The notes beneath the pieces were generated by a model. The model saw nothing but the letters and a program-made list of their open reading frames with translations, was not told the origin of the DNA and made no database searches. The position numbers were made by a program, and so were the translations under genes. A stretch of 64,000 nt of DNA from Croceimicrobium hydrocarbonivorans (GTDB lineage: Bacteria; Bacteroidota; Bacteroidia; Flavobacteriales; Schleiferiaceae): positions 682,001 to 746,000 of the forward strand of contig NZ_CP060139.1 in NCBI RefSeq assembly GCF_014524565.1, read 5' to 3'. Positions 38,489-46,900 of the stretch are shown here, in pieces. The stretch's first letter is position 1. Every line of letters begins with the position of its first letter.

Positions 38489-38502
38489 ACAAGTAAGAAA
38501 AA

Positions 38503-38895
38503 ATGCATGAGCCATACGAAGATAGACTAAGTCACAAGGCTGATTTCAGAGTAAAATATAGATTCAGAAGCCTTGAAGAAGGAGGCCGTAAAACTGGGAC
38601 ACCTTTCCAAGGCATTCGTTGTGATTTTTCAATTGTTGGTGAACCAGAAAATCTGCAATACAAGATTTGGCCAGAATTCGAAGATGAACATGGAAATGTA
38701 AATCTATTTAATGACAATCATTTACCTATTGAAGGAACTGCGAGAATGTGGATTATCAATCCTGAAATGAGACCTGTGCACTATAGCAAAATTAAAGTTG
38801 GAATGAAATGTAATTTTAGAGAAGGTCCTATGTACTCCGCGGATTGTGAAGTAATTGAAATTTTAGATTTGATGAATAACCCGACAAAGAATTAA
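38503..38895 (+). CDS. Small protein resembling EF-Tu domain III, cassette 2 of array A
   Basis: A 130-residue protein. Residues about 18-45 contain YRFRSLEEGGRKTGTPFQGI, close to the EF-Tu domain III consensus LxxEEGGRHTPFFxGYRPQF, and the following EGTARMWIINPEMRP and VGMKCNFREGP resemble the beta-barrel continuation. No GTPase domain is present. Its stop is 7 bp before the GTG of the next gene, with which it shares a cassette. It could be a decoy, an inhibitor or a stand-alone barrel; function unknown. Confidence 0.75.
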   Translation: MHEPYEDRLSHKADFRVKYRFRSLEEGGRKTGTPFQGIRCDFSIVGEPENLQYKIWPEFEDEHGNVNLFNDNHLPIEGTARMWIINPEMRPVHYSKIKVGMKCNFREGPMYSADCEVIEILDLMNNPTKN

Positions 38896-38902
38896 TAAAC
38901 CT

Positions 38903-39226
38903 GTGGCTATACCAAAACCGGGATCAAGAGTAATAACAGTTGAAGATCAGATCTATCGCTGGATGGCCTCAGGAAATGATGGCTGGATTGATCTCTATAT
39001 TGAACTGGATGGTGAAAAGGGACAGCGCTTGATGGTAAAATTCGACTATCATCACAAAAGAATTCAGACGAACGATAGTGTAAGTCTCCAACAACAATTT
39101 TTGGTAACTCCAGATATTGTGAGACAGACAATCGATTATGGAAAGAAAAACGGGTGGAAACCTAGTGAGAAAGGAAAACCATTAGATCTAAATCATATTG
39201 ACGACAAAATAAATTGGAAAAAATAA
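38903..39226 (+). CDS. Small conserved hypothetical protein, cassette 2 of array A
   Basis: A 107-residue soluble protein starting at GTG (MAIPKPGSRVITVEDQIYRW). The MxIPKPGxR opening and the phrase VTPDIVRQTIDYGKKNGWKP resemble a family of small uncharacterised proteins I have seen in other bacteria. It shares a cassette with the EF-Tu-like protein, and an attC follows 13 bp downstream of its stop. Pairing in one cassette suggests a joint function. Confidence 0.68.
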   Translation: MAIPKPGSRVITVEDQIYRWMASGNDGWIDLYIELDGEKGQRLMVKFDYHHKRIQTNDSVSLQQQFLVTPDIVRQTIDYGKKNGWKPSEKGKPLDLNHIDDKINWKK

Positions 39227-39238
39227 AAAACGACACCA

Positions 39239-39409
39239 CTACAACGCATAAAGCTTATGGCGGGTGAACGGCTGACTGCAAGCCCGCCTGCCGACAAGCA
39301 GGGTTTTCGCTCCTCCGCAGCCAGTTTTGGTTTCGGTGGACAGGAAAGTGCTTCGAATTGAAAATCAGCGTAGCTAAACCGCTACAAAGCCATAGGCAAA
39401 CCGTTGGGC
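39239..39409 (+). other. attC site 2
   Basis: Starts ...ACAAC (39241-39245; the left core is degenerate) and ends in GTTGGGC (39403-39409). GCTTATGGC pairs with GCCATAGGC with an extra base, and the long central part is shared with attC site 3 (GGTGGACAGGAAAGTGCTTC is in both). Related, homogenised attC sites are typical of resident chromosomal integrons. Confidence 0.72.
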
Positions 39410-39412
39410 ATC

Positions 39413-40060
39413 ATGAAAAACCTAAAAATCAAAATATTAGGATATGGACTTTATCTATTGATAAATATCAGTTTATTGATTTTGCTTTTTGTAATACGAG
39501 ACCAGTTTAATTGGATAGCTGGTAAATTGAGAGAATTATTCACATACTTGCTGATTGGACTGACAATCATTTTTTCAATAATAGCAATTACGAAGTACTT
39601 AAAATCAAGAAACAGAAAAACAGTCTTTTTTGGTCTGATTGGAATAATTCCTTGCCTTTTGGCGATTCCATTTTTTGAAGCCCCTGTCTTTATCGAAAAG
39701 AACAATCTGAACGAAAAGGTACAAACAATTGAATTGACTTATATCGCCTGGGCTTGTGACTGTGCGAATTGGGCGACTAAAGAAGATTTGAAAAAACATT
39801 CTGAAAATATAGGGGATTCTTTAGCCTACCAAAGCATATTCATCGAACCATCGGATGAATCAATCAAATTGCCTGATACACTTGGGTATAGCAATGACAT
39901 AATAAAATTTACTGGACAGTTTTATAAGAATAGAGGTTTTCCGAAAGACTATCAATCATTTGAAAACCCTGATAAAGGAAGAATTTTTAGGTATACTGAT
40001 TATGAAGTTGTGAAAAGTAATTACGGAGATTATCAAAAGTCATTGAATGAAAGTGATTAA
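39413..40060 (+). CDS. Four-helix membrane protein of unknown function, cassette 3 of array A
   Basis: A 215-residue protein; the ATG at 39413 follows attC 2 by 3 bp. It has three or four hydrophobic segments within residues about 1-95 and a soluble C-terminal domain (about 100-215) that contains CDCANW and many acidic and aromatic residues. No family recognised. Its tight placement after the recombination core and the attC-like half following its stop are typical of a gene cassette. Confidence 0.7.
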   Translation: MKNLKIKILGYGLYLLINISLLILLFVIRDQFNWIAGKLRELFTYLLIGLTIIFSIIAITKYLKSRNRKTVFFGLIGIIPCLLAIPFFEAPVFIEKNNLNEKVQTIELTYIAWACDCANWATKEDLKKHSENIGDSLAYQSIFIEPSDESIKLPDTLGYSNDIIKFTGQFYKNRGFPKDYQSFENPDKGRIFRYTDYEVVKSNYGDYQKSLNESD

Positions 40061-40269
40061 GCGACTTACAACAAGGTATATATCAAATAGAGCGTTCGGT
40101 GCTTAACGAAAGGTCAATGCTCTTTACAAACTCCGCCAAATCATTGATCTGGCTTTCAAAATGAACAGTTTAAAAACAAAATATAACGCTTTGGCTCAGA
40201 GTGAATTTGAAAGTTTATTGCTTTCTGATGCCCTACTTGCCATGTGCAATCCGTTTTGGTCCATATAAA
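40061..40269 (+). other. Intergenic region inside array A with attC-like half site
   Basis: A 209-bp non-coding stretch. CTTACAAC (40065-40072) looks like a left attC core, and AGAGC/GCTCT can pair around about 40090-40135, but no right core was found. A cassette boundary may have decayed here. Nothing else seen. Confidence 0.35.
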
Positions 40270-40881
40270 ATGAGACTCCATATATCAATATTACTTTTTC
40301 CCCTATTATGTGCTTGTGGAAGGACAAATAGAATTCCTAATAATGACCTTGATATTCTTCCATATAATGGAAATGAAATCTTGATTTTTGAATCGAACTT
40401 GGCCGAAACTGACACTATCTTTTTGCAAGGCTCAAATAGATTCATCAGACCTACAGACCCCTTAGATCTTTTTCCGATTAAGGCTGAACATTACTTCATA
40501 TTGAACAAACACTCTGACCCTAATCCACCAAGTGGAAAGCACCGTTATTTGGACGGGCACAGACTTGTAGGACTCGCAATGAACGAATCTAATGAAACAT
40601 ACATAGAAATAGACTTCGCTGCTAAAGATGCGTGGTTTTATGGTGAAAGTAAATCAACTCTGAAAAAATTTAAAGAACTACCAGAAAAGACTCTCCTAAT
40701 CTCTGGGAGACATTTTACCGATGTAGTCATAATAGAAGACCAGAAAAAAAAGTACTTCGAAAGAACAAATCACATTGAACGACTTTATTGGAGCAGAAGT
40801 CAAGGAATCATACGATATGACAAAAAGCACGATGAAGTATGGGAATTAAAAGAAAAATACACACCACAACAACGCAGATAG
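40270..40881 (+). CDS. Lipoprotein of unknown function, cassette 4 of array A
   Basis: A 203-residue protein whose ATG at 40270 gives MRLHISILLFPLLCACGR, a lipoprotein signal with lipobox LCAC; the in-frame GTG at 40201 would bury it and is rejected. The mature part is beta-rich and charged, with no recognised motif. Its last codons run into attC site 3, a usual cassette arrangement. Confidence 0.65.
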   Translation: MRLHISILLFPLLCACGRTNRIPNNDLDILPYNGNEILIFESNLAETDTIFLQGSNRFIRPTDPLDLFPIKAEHYFILNKHSDPNPPSGKHRYLDGHRLVGLAMNESNETYIEIDFAAKDAWFYGESKSTLKKFKELPEKTLLISGRHFTDVVIIEDQKKKYFERTNHIERLYWSRSQGIIRYDKKHDEVWELKEKYTPQQRR

Positions 40882-41003
40882 CTTATGGTGGGTGAACGGC
40901 TACCAGCAAGGCTTTCGCTTCGCATTTCGGTGGACAGGAAAGTGCTTCGAATTGGAAATCAACGTAGCTAAACCGCCACAATGCCATATGCAAACCGTTG
41001 GCC
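40867..41003 (+). other. attC site 3
   Basis: Left core CAACAAC overlaps the 3' end of the lipoprotein gene; right core GTTGGCC (40997-41003) fits GTTRRRY. GCTTATGG and GCCATATGC pair imperfectly. The central sequence is closely similar to attC site 2. Confidence 0.72.
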
Positions 41004-41030
41004 ACAAGCTAAAGAAACCAGATTCAAATT

Positions 41031-41061
41031 GTTACCATTTTGGTAACTTTTCATAATTTTG
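41031..41061 (+). promoter_or_regulatory. Cassette-borne promoter and palindromic operator of higBA
   Basis: GTTACC-ATTTT-GGTAAC (41031-41047) is a perfect inverted repeat, and TAATTTTG (41054-41061) matches TAnnTTTG 14 bp before the higB start. The palindrome lies where the -33 region should be, so binding by HigA would block transcription. This cassette therefore has its own promoter, unlike most others here. Confidence 0.65.
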
Positions 41062-41075
41062 TCAAAATCCTGCAC

Positions 41076-41369
41076 TTGAGAGTAATAGCAAAAAGTACCC
41101 TTCGCCTTTTTTGGGAAAAACATTCTGAGAGTGAACAAGCATTGAAGGCATGGTACCGAGAAGCAGAAAAAGCCAGTTGGCAATCCTTTAATGAATTGAA
41201 ACTGGAATATCCAAGTGCGAGTATTTTAAAGGACAACAGAATTGTATTTAACATTAAAGGAAACAACTACCGATTAATCGTAAAATTCAATTTTGATTTC
41301 CAAATATGTTGGATCAGGTTCATTGGAACACATGCCGAGTACGATAAGATTGACGCAAACAAAATTTGA
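41076..41369 (+). CDS. higB: HigB-type mRNA-interferase toxin
   Basis: A 97-residue RelE/HigB-fold protein. The TTG at 41076 gives (M)RVIAKSTLRLFWEKH, the standard HigB N-terminus; the longer ATG frame from 41040 crosses the promoter. Motifs EQALKAWYREAEKASWQSF and ICWIRFIGTHAEYDKID match the family, which cuts mRNA on the ribosome. It is directly upstream of its antitoxin (1-bp gap), the reverse-order type of toxin-antitoxin module. A typical array-stabilising cassette. Confidence 0.85.
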   Translation: MRVIAKSTLRLFWEKHSESEQALKAWYREAEKASWQSFNELKLEYPSASILKDNRIVFNIKGNNYRLIVKFNFDFQICWIRFIGTHAEYDKIDANKI

Positions 41370-41370
41370 G

Positions 41371-41727
41371 ATGAAACTAAAAGTAATTAGGACAGAAGAG
41401 GATTATCAAGAGGCATTGGCGAGATTAGAAAAGATTTTTGACTCTAAGCCAAGCAGCAAAAACGGAGATGAGCTAGAAATTCTTTCCATCCTAATCGATC
41501 AATACGAGAAAGAGCACTTCCCTATCGATTTACCAGATCCCATCGAGGCCATCAAATTTAGAATGGATCAAATGGGTTTAAAGCAAAAAGATTTAGCCGA
41601 AATCGTAGGCTTTAAAAGTCGGGTCAGTGAGATTTTAAATAAAAAAAGAAAGCTAACCTTAGAAATGGTTAGAAAGCTAAATACTGCGCTGAGGATTCCA
41701 ACAGAGGTCCTAATTCAAGATTATTAA
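41371..41727 (+). CDS. higA: HigA-type antitoxin, helix-turn-helix
   Basis: A 118-residue antitoxin starting MKLKVIRTEEDYQEALARLE, with the HigA dimer/neutralising region first and an Xre-type helix-turn-helix at about residues 65-115 (MGLKQKDLAEIVGFKSRVSEILNKKRKL). It should neutralise HigB and repress the operon through the palindrome at 41031-41047. The stop is 9 bp before the start of the array A tail. Confidence 0.88.
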   Translation: MKLKVIRTEEDYQEALARLEKIFDSKPSSKNGDELEILSILIDQYEKEHFPIDLPDPIEAIKFRMDQMGLKQKDLAEIVGFKSRVSEILNKKRKLTLEMVRKLNTALRIPTEVLIQDY

Positions 41728-41736
41728 ATAGTCAGT

Positions 41737-42127
41737 GGCCAACAATGGCCATAGCAAATAAAGGTCTTGTCGCTTCCACCTTTGTTCCCGATATTGGAAA
41801 ACCTTAATTAATCAAAATTCAACGCAAGCTCGCTTCGCTGCTCCTTTTACTAGCCTTAGCCGGGTCCCTTAATGGCAAGCAAAAAGATAATCTTCCCTAA
41901 AAATGAAACCTCCACAACTTTTGCTTTTCCCATTAGCTTAAAACTAATAATAGGCAAATAAATCATTGACGATCGAAAGCCCCCTCCGTGCTCTCCTCTA
42001 AACCTCCCTGCCTACCGGCAGGCAGGCGCGCATCTGTGTTGAAGCAAATAAAGCCCAAAACCACTCACTTCTCATATCCCAAAACTCACTCCTACTCTGC
42101 GAACTTCCCTACCTACCGGCAGGCAGA
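41737..42127 (+). repeat. Conserved tail of cassette array A
   Basis: About 390 bp nearly identical at its start to 47939-48335 (GCCAACAATGG, then TAGCAAATAAAGGTCTTGTC and onward), ending with GCCTGCCTACCGGCAGG-type palindromes and CTCTGTGTTGAAGCAA, the inverse of the left 132-bp repeats. It starts with a CCAAC core and an AAAGGT/ACCTTT hairpin, so it may include a degenerate terminal attC. No convincing ORF in 41,728-42,361. Confidence 0.7.
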
Positions 42128-42139
42128 GAGTTTTACAGA

Positions 42140-42352
42140 GGGTTGTGGAGATTGCTTTAGAACAGCCTTCTTTTTCTGGCTATTTGAACCTGAGACATCC
42201 CAGCTTCTTAGGCAACATCCACTTAAATCTCAATAAGCTTTTCTATCTTGTTGATGCCTTAACATCTGTTTTTATCATCACACATTTCTGGGTTTATTCC
42301 TAATGTGATGTTGATTATCTGTGGTTTTGTTGGGGACAAAAACAAGTTGTAG
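42140..42352 (+). other. Conserved leader of cassette array B, ending in attI-like GTTGTAG core
   Basis: The second copy of the array leader. It begins GGTTGTGGAGATTGCTTTAG and ends AAAACAAGTTG at 42339-42349, after which it diverges from leader A. The conserved TATCTGTG is at 42316-42323. It directly follows tail A with a gap of about 12 bp, so array B is a full second unit head-to-tail with array A. Confidence 0.6.
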
Positions 42353-42361
42353 CCAATAGAA

Positions 42362-42850
42362 ATGAAAGAACTACTAGATAAAATATCGTCCTATAATCTT
42401 TTCAACTATCTCTTCCCTGGAGTAGTTTTCTGCATCATAGTTTCAAAATGGACAGATGTGAACTTAATTCAAAAAGATATTATCACTGGTGCATTCCTAT
42501 ACTATTTCATTGGTTTGATTGTCAGTCGTATTGGTTCATTAGTAGTTGAACCGATATTGAAACGGCTAAAGTTTGTGGAATTCGCACCCTACAAAGACTA
42601 TGTGAAAGTTGAGAGTGAAGATAAGAAGCTCGAGACCCTTTCTGAATCAAATAACATGTATAGGACTTTAATCGCTCTTTTCTTGCTCATCTTGATTTCA
42701 AAATCCTATTTACTAATTGCAAAATACTTTGGATGGGCGCTTCAAGTCCACTGGTCAATAATATCAATTGGGTTGTTAGCCATGTTCTTGTTCGCTTATC
42801 GGAAACAAACGAAATATATAACACAACGCATCAAAGCAAAGCTTAAATGA
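42362..42850 (+). CDS. Four-helix membrane protein, partner of MBL-fold protein, cassette 1 of array B
   Basis: A 162-residue protein with two pairs of hydrophobic segments (about 15-33, 40-60, 100-120 and 128-146) separated by a charged loop. The N-terminal MKELLDKISSYNLFNYLFPG resembles small membrane proteins found in defence neighbourhoods. Its stop overlaps the MBL gene by 4 bp (ATGA), so the two are translated together. It may act as a membrane effector or anchor. Family not identified. Confidence 0.68.
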   Translation: MKELLDKISSYNLFNYLFPGVVFCIIVSKWTDVNLIQKDIITGAFLYYFIGLIVSRIGSLVVEPILKRLKFVEFAPYKDYVKVESEDKKLETLSESNNMYRTLIALFLLILISKSYLLIAKYFGWALQVHWSIISIGLLAMFLFAYRKQTKYITQRIKAKLK

Positions 42851-43746
42851 GTATTATAAAATCATTCTCGGTCGGGTTAGGTGACATGTTCTACATTAAA
42901 CATGGCTCAGATAACTTCACAATTATTGACTGTTGCCTATCTGACGACAACAAAAAGGAAATAGTTGGTGAAATAAATGCAGAACATAAATACAAAGAAA
43001 TTACAAGGTTTATTTCAACTCATCCAGATGGTGACCACATTCAAAAGCTTGATTACTTAGACGATGAAATTGATATTGTTAATTTTTATTGTGTCAAGAA
43101 CAAGGCAACAAAGCCTGATGAAACTGCCAGTTTTACAAGGTATTGTGAATTGAGAGACTCAAGCAAAGCATTCAATATTTATAAAGGTTGTAAACGGAAA
43201 TGGATGAATCAAGATGGCCCAGATAAGTATGGTAAAGAGATAGGAAGTTCGGGTATCAATATTTTATGGCCAGATACGACTGACGATGACTATAAAACTG
43301 AACTGGAAAAAGCAGAGAACGGCACAGCTTTCAATAATATTTCTTGTATCATAAAGTATAGCCTAAATGGTGGAGTAACAGCTGTTTGGATGGGAGACCT
43401 TGAGACTGATTTCATGGAGAAAATAAAAGACAAAGTTTCTTTAACCAAGACCAATATTCTCTTTGCACCTCATCATGGTAGGAAAAGTGGTAAAATTCCT
43501 CAAGAATGGTTGGACACAATGGATCCAGACATTATTGTTATGGGAGAAGCTAACTCGAAAGATTCAGATTATGCGTCATATCCAAATCATAACAAAATCA
43601 GACAGAACTCTGCGAAGGATATAACTTTTGAATGTGAAGAGGGAAAAGTTCATGTGTACTGTTCTAGTGAAACATATGAAATAGACTTTCTTGAAAATGA
43701 GAATAAAAGCACTTTTGATTATTATAAAGGGACACTAAATATTTAA
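42847..43746 (+). CDS. ComEC-like metallo-beta-lactamase-fold protein, cassette 1 of array B
   Basis: A 299-residue MBL-fold hydrolase. The metal motif is HPDGDH at residues 59-64 (HxDxDH, as in ComEC/Rec2 rather than classic HxHxDH), followed by WMGDLETDF (metal-bridging Asp) and LFAPHHGRKSG (third His motif). Members hydrolyse nucleic acids or nucleotides. It is coupled to a membrane protein by an ATGA overlap. No signal peptide, so the protein is cytoplasmic. A two-gene cassette of this composition next to an anti-phage RT suggests a defence function; not proven. Confidence 0.82.
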   Translation: MSIIKSFSVGLGDMFYIKHGSDNFTIIDCCLSDDNKKEIVGEINAEHKYKEITRFISTHPDGDHIQKLDYLDDEIDIVNFYCVKNKATKPDETASFTRYCELRDSSKAFNIYKGCKRKWMNQDGPDKYGKEIGSSGINILWPDTTDDDYKTELEKAENGTAFNNISCIIKYSLNGGVTAVWMGDLETDFMEKIKDKVSLTKTNILFAPHHGRKSGKIPQEWLDTMDPDIIVMGEANSKDSDYASYPNHNKIRQNSAKDITFECEEGKVHVYCSSETYEIDFLENENKSTFDYYKGTLNI

Positions 43747-43755
43747 AAATACTGG

Positions 43756-43815
43756 CTACAACAATACCTATACGCAATGCCCTTCGGGACACTGCGCATA
43801 GCCAAACCGTTGTGT
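43756..43815 (+). other. attC site 4
   Basis: Left core CTACAAC, right core GTTGTGT (43809-43815), 60 bp in total. CGCAATGCCC pairs with GGGACACTGCG through a TTC loop, and CTAT/ATAG arms extend the stem with unpaired bases. Confidence 0.75.
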
Positions 43816-43822
43816 TTCATGC

Positions 43823-43908
43823 GAAAAAAGAGCCGACCGCACAAATAGCACATTTGGTTTTGCCGACACAATAGCAAACACTTAAAAAACCAAAAGAGCT
43901 ATTTTTTC
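43823..43908 (+). ncRNA. Strongly structured element directly upstream of the reverse transcriptase
   Basis: GAAAAAAGAGC (43823-43833) pairs with GCTATTTTTTC (43898-43908) with one mismatch, enclosing a second stem TTGGTTTT (43854-43861) with AAAACCAA (43886-43893). It ends 57 bp before the RT start. It could be a small RNA working with the RT, an intrinsic terminator at the cassette boundary, or both. No expression evidence. Confidence 0.4.
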
Positions 43909-43965
43909 ACCAATGCTCTGACTAAGTGGAATGGGTGGTTTAAAAAAAGTTAAAAATGAAATAAA

Positions 43966-46900
43966 ATGGGATTTACCAAAGAAGATATTCAAGTCGCTTA
44001 TCAAAAATTGAAATCATATATATACTATGATAATACAGATCTAATACTTAGAAGCCAATTAGTAGAATTTGAAACAAGTATCGATAAAGACTTCTTATTT
44101 AAAAATCCTAGCTCACATTACAATATTGGTGGCGATATATTTTCTTATAAAATACGTTTTTCATTAGAGGAAAAATTTGAGAGAATAGCACATGAACTCA
44201 ATACATTTCATGAGAACTCTGATTTTTTCAATTCCATCCTGAAAAAAATTGATATTGACTTTTATCCAAAAAAAATAAAAAGCCCTAAAGAGGAAAGCAA
44301 TTTTATAAGTAATGAAAGAATCAAAGACAAGTATGAAGTAGAAAGAGTTACTCCTTTCATAAATGCCCCAATCGAGCTTCACATAATTTCAGTATTATGG
44401 ATCATTCAACACGGAGTATCTAAGGATAAAGAATTAAAGGATGAATGTCTTGGCAATAGGTTGTTGCTTAATAAAGACAAATCTGCCATTGTTCAAGGGT
44501 CTGGACTTTTCAAACCTTATTTTAATCAATATAGCAAGTGGCGAGATGAAGCAGTTGAAGTAGCTGAAAGCATTTTAAAGAAGGGGAAAAATGTTGCCTT
44601 TCTAAATCTTGACATAAAGGACTATTTTAGCTCGATTCGAATTAAACGTTCAGAGCTATTCGAAGGTAGAAAACATAAAGTGCTGAATGAGTACTATAAT
44701 CTCAAAGAAATCTTTTTATGCATTCATGACAAGTATTCGGAACAGTTATCGAAAAAATATGCAAGTCCTTATGCTTTTCATGGTGAGCTAATTAATAAAG
44801 AGGGTAATCTTGACAAAATAGCCTTACCGATTGGTCTAGTATCTTCTTATGTACTCGCCAATCATTATTTACAAGAGTTTGACGAAAGGGTTGTAAATAA
44901 TATAAAGCCAGCATATTATGGACGTTATGTAGATGATTTAATATTTGTAATTTCAGACCCTAAGCCGGGTTTTAAAGAGAAAGAACTCAACAAAAAAATA
45001 AAATTTGACTTAACACCTTATTCAAATCTTTCCCCCTCCTCACTAGAAAAATTTGTTTTAGAAACTTTCTATCCAATAATTGATTTAGTTTCAGCTCCTC
45101 CTTTTATCCCTCCTAACACTAATGAATCTCAACAAAAAGCATTTTTACTGGAAGGGTATGACTCGCTTTTCTGTCAAAGTGAAAAATCCCTAATGCATTT
45201 TTTCAATTATAATGAATCTCATTTAGTAATTGACAGACTAAAACAGGAACTAGATGAAAGGACAAGTGAGTTTAGAGATTTTCCTGAAGAATCTGAAAGT
45301 AACTTTTCTTTTACCTCCAATGCATATCATCTTCACTATGATGGATCGGAAGGTAAGATAAGAACCCTAAAGGATTACAAGGAAAACAGATACGGGCTTA
45401 CTGTTTTTCTTTCAAACAAAATATTTAGTGCTCTAAGACACGAAGATCACCTTACTGACGAAGAAAGTGAGCAAATCGTTAATTTCTTTAAGGGTGAAAC
45501 ATGCTTAAACTTTTATAGACTTTGGGAGCGAATTCTTACTTTATTATTGGTCAATAAAAAAGCAAAACAGTATGTTGACTTTTTTCTTCATTGCTTTGAT
45601 CAAATAGATAAAATTGAAATTAGTGATGAAAAAACTTCTGTTTCAAAAGACCAACTTAAAGATACTCTTGTCAATTATTTGGATGTATCTCATGAAGTGT
45701 CTCTCTCGCTCAACTTAGATTTTCTGACTAAGACAAAAAAAGTAGCTCGAAATCTTGAATTCAAACTAAATGAATTAAAGAATAGTAATTGGACATTCTT
45801 ATTTGGAAGATTTGAACCAACGAAACCAGACTCTTACTGGGTTCGCAGATTTCGTCAATCAAATATGATGCGACATCATTACGTAATTCATCCTCTTTTA
45901 ACCTTTACAGAAGCTTCAAGGAAAGGCACTTTAAAAGATCTTACTTCAATAAAATTAGATTTTAAAAATTACAAATTAGAAAAAAATCTAATCAAGAATT
46001 CACCTCGAAGAGTTAAGTTTTGGGAATGTTGTATGTCTGTTGCCAATGAGACTATTGGTTCACATCACAGAAAAAGAGAAACCGAAACCAATAACAAAGT
46101 TGAATCCGAATTATTCGGTATTAATAACAAAAAAAAGGAATCATTCTATTTAGATGAATCATTTAAACTTTTCAAACTTATTAATGGCAATCACATAGCT
46201 GAATACGAATTAGAGGATGATGGATTCAGACAAAAATTTTATGCATGCAAAAGCGAGGTTAAAAAGAATAGTCCTGTTGTCCATGTTCAAGAGATAACTG
46301 TTAACAACAAGAAGCGTTCGTCAAACAAATTCAAAATAGCATTTGCTAACACAAAAGTTGAAGAAAAAAATATCCTAGATAGCATGAGAGGAACTCCAAA
46401 CCTCGACTCGGAAAGGTATGATAAACTGGCTAAAATTGTGAAAAAAGTTCGACTTGATAAAAGTGATATTTTACTTTTTCCAGAGTTTTTCATTCCAATT
46501 AACCTACTGTCTAGCGTAGTTAAATATGCCGAACGAAATCAAGTGTTAACAATTACTGGGTTGGAACACGTTAAAATAAAAAATACTGTTTTCAATTTTA
46601 TTGTCACAATTTTACCTTTTGAGGTTGACGGGGTAAGTGATGCAGTAGTGGTATTTAGACTAAAAAATCACTATGCTCATATTGAAGAATCATTAATCAA
46701 AGGGAATCACTTTAAAATTGCTAAACCAAAAGAAAATAGATATGATATTTTCAATTGGAAAAATCTGTATTTGAGTCCATACTATTGTTTTGAATTAGCC
46801 AATGTATGGCATAGAAGTTTGTTTAAAAGTAAATTGGATCTATTAGTTGGTGTAGAATGGAATAAGGATACAAATTACTTCTCAAATATAGTTGAATCTT

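Noticed and set aside
41988-42236. 82-residue ORF in tail A and leader B
   Set aside because: It spans two conserved non-coding repeats and crosses the frame junction; composition is Pro/Ser-rich and not protein-like.
42362-43746. ComEC competence gene
   Set aside because: The MBL part matches ComEC, but the membrane protein is a short separate four-helix protein and not a competence channel, and no DNA-uptake genes are near.
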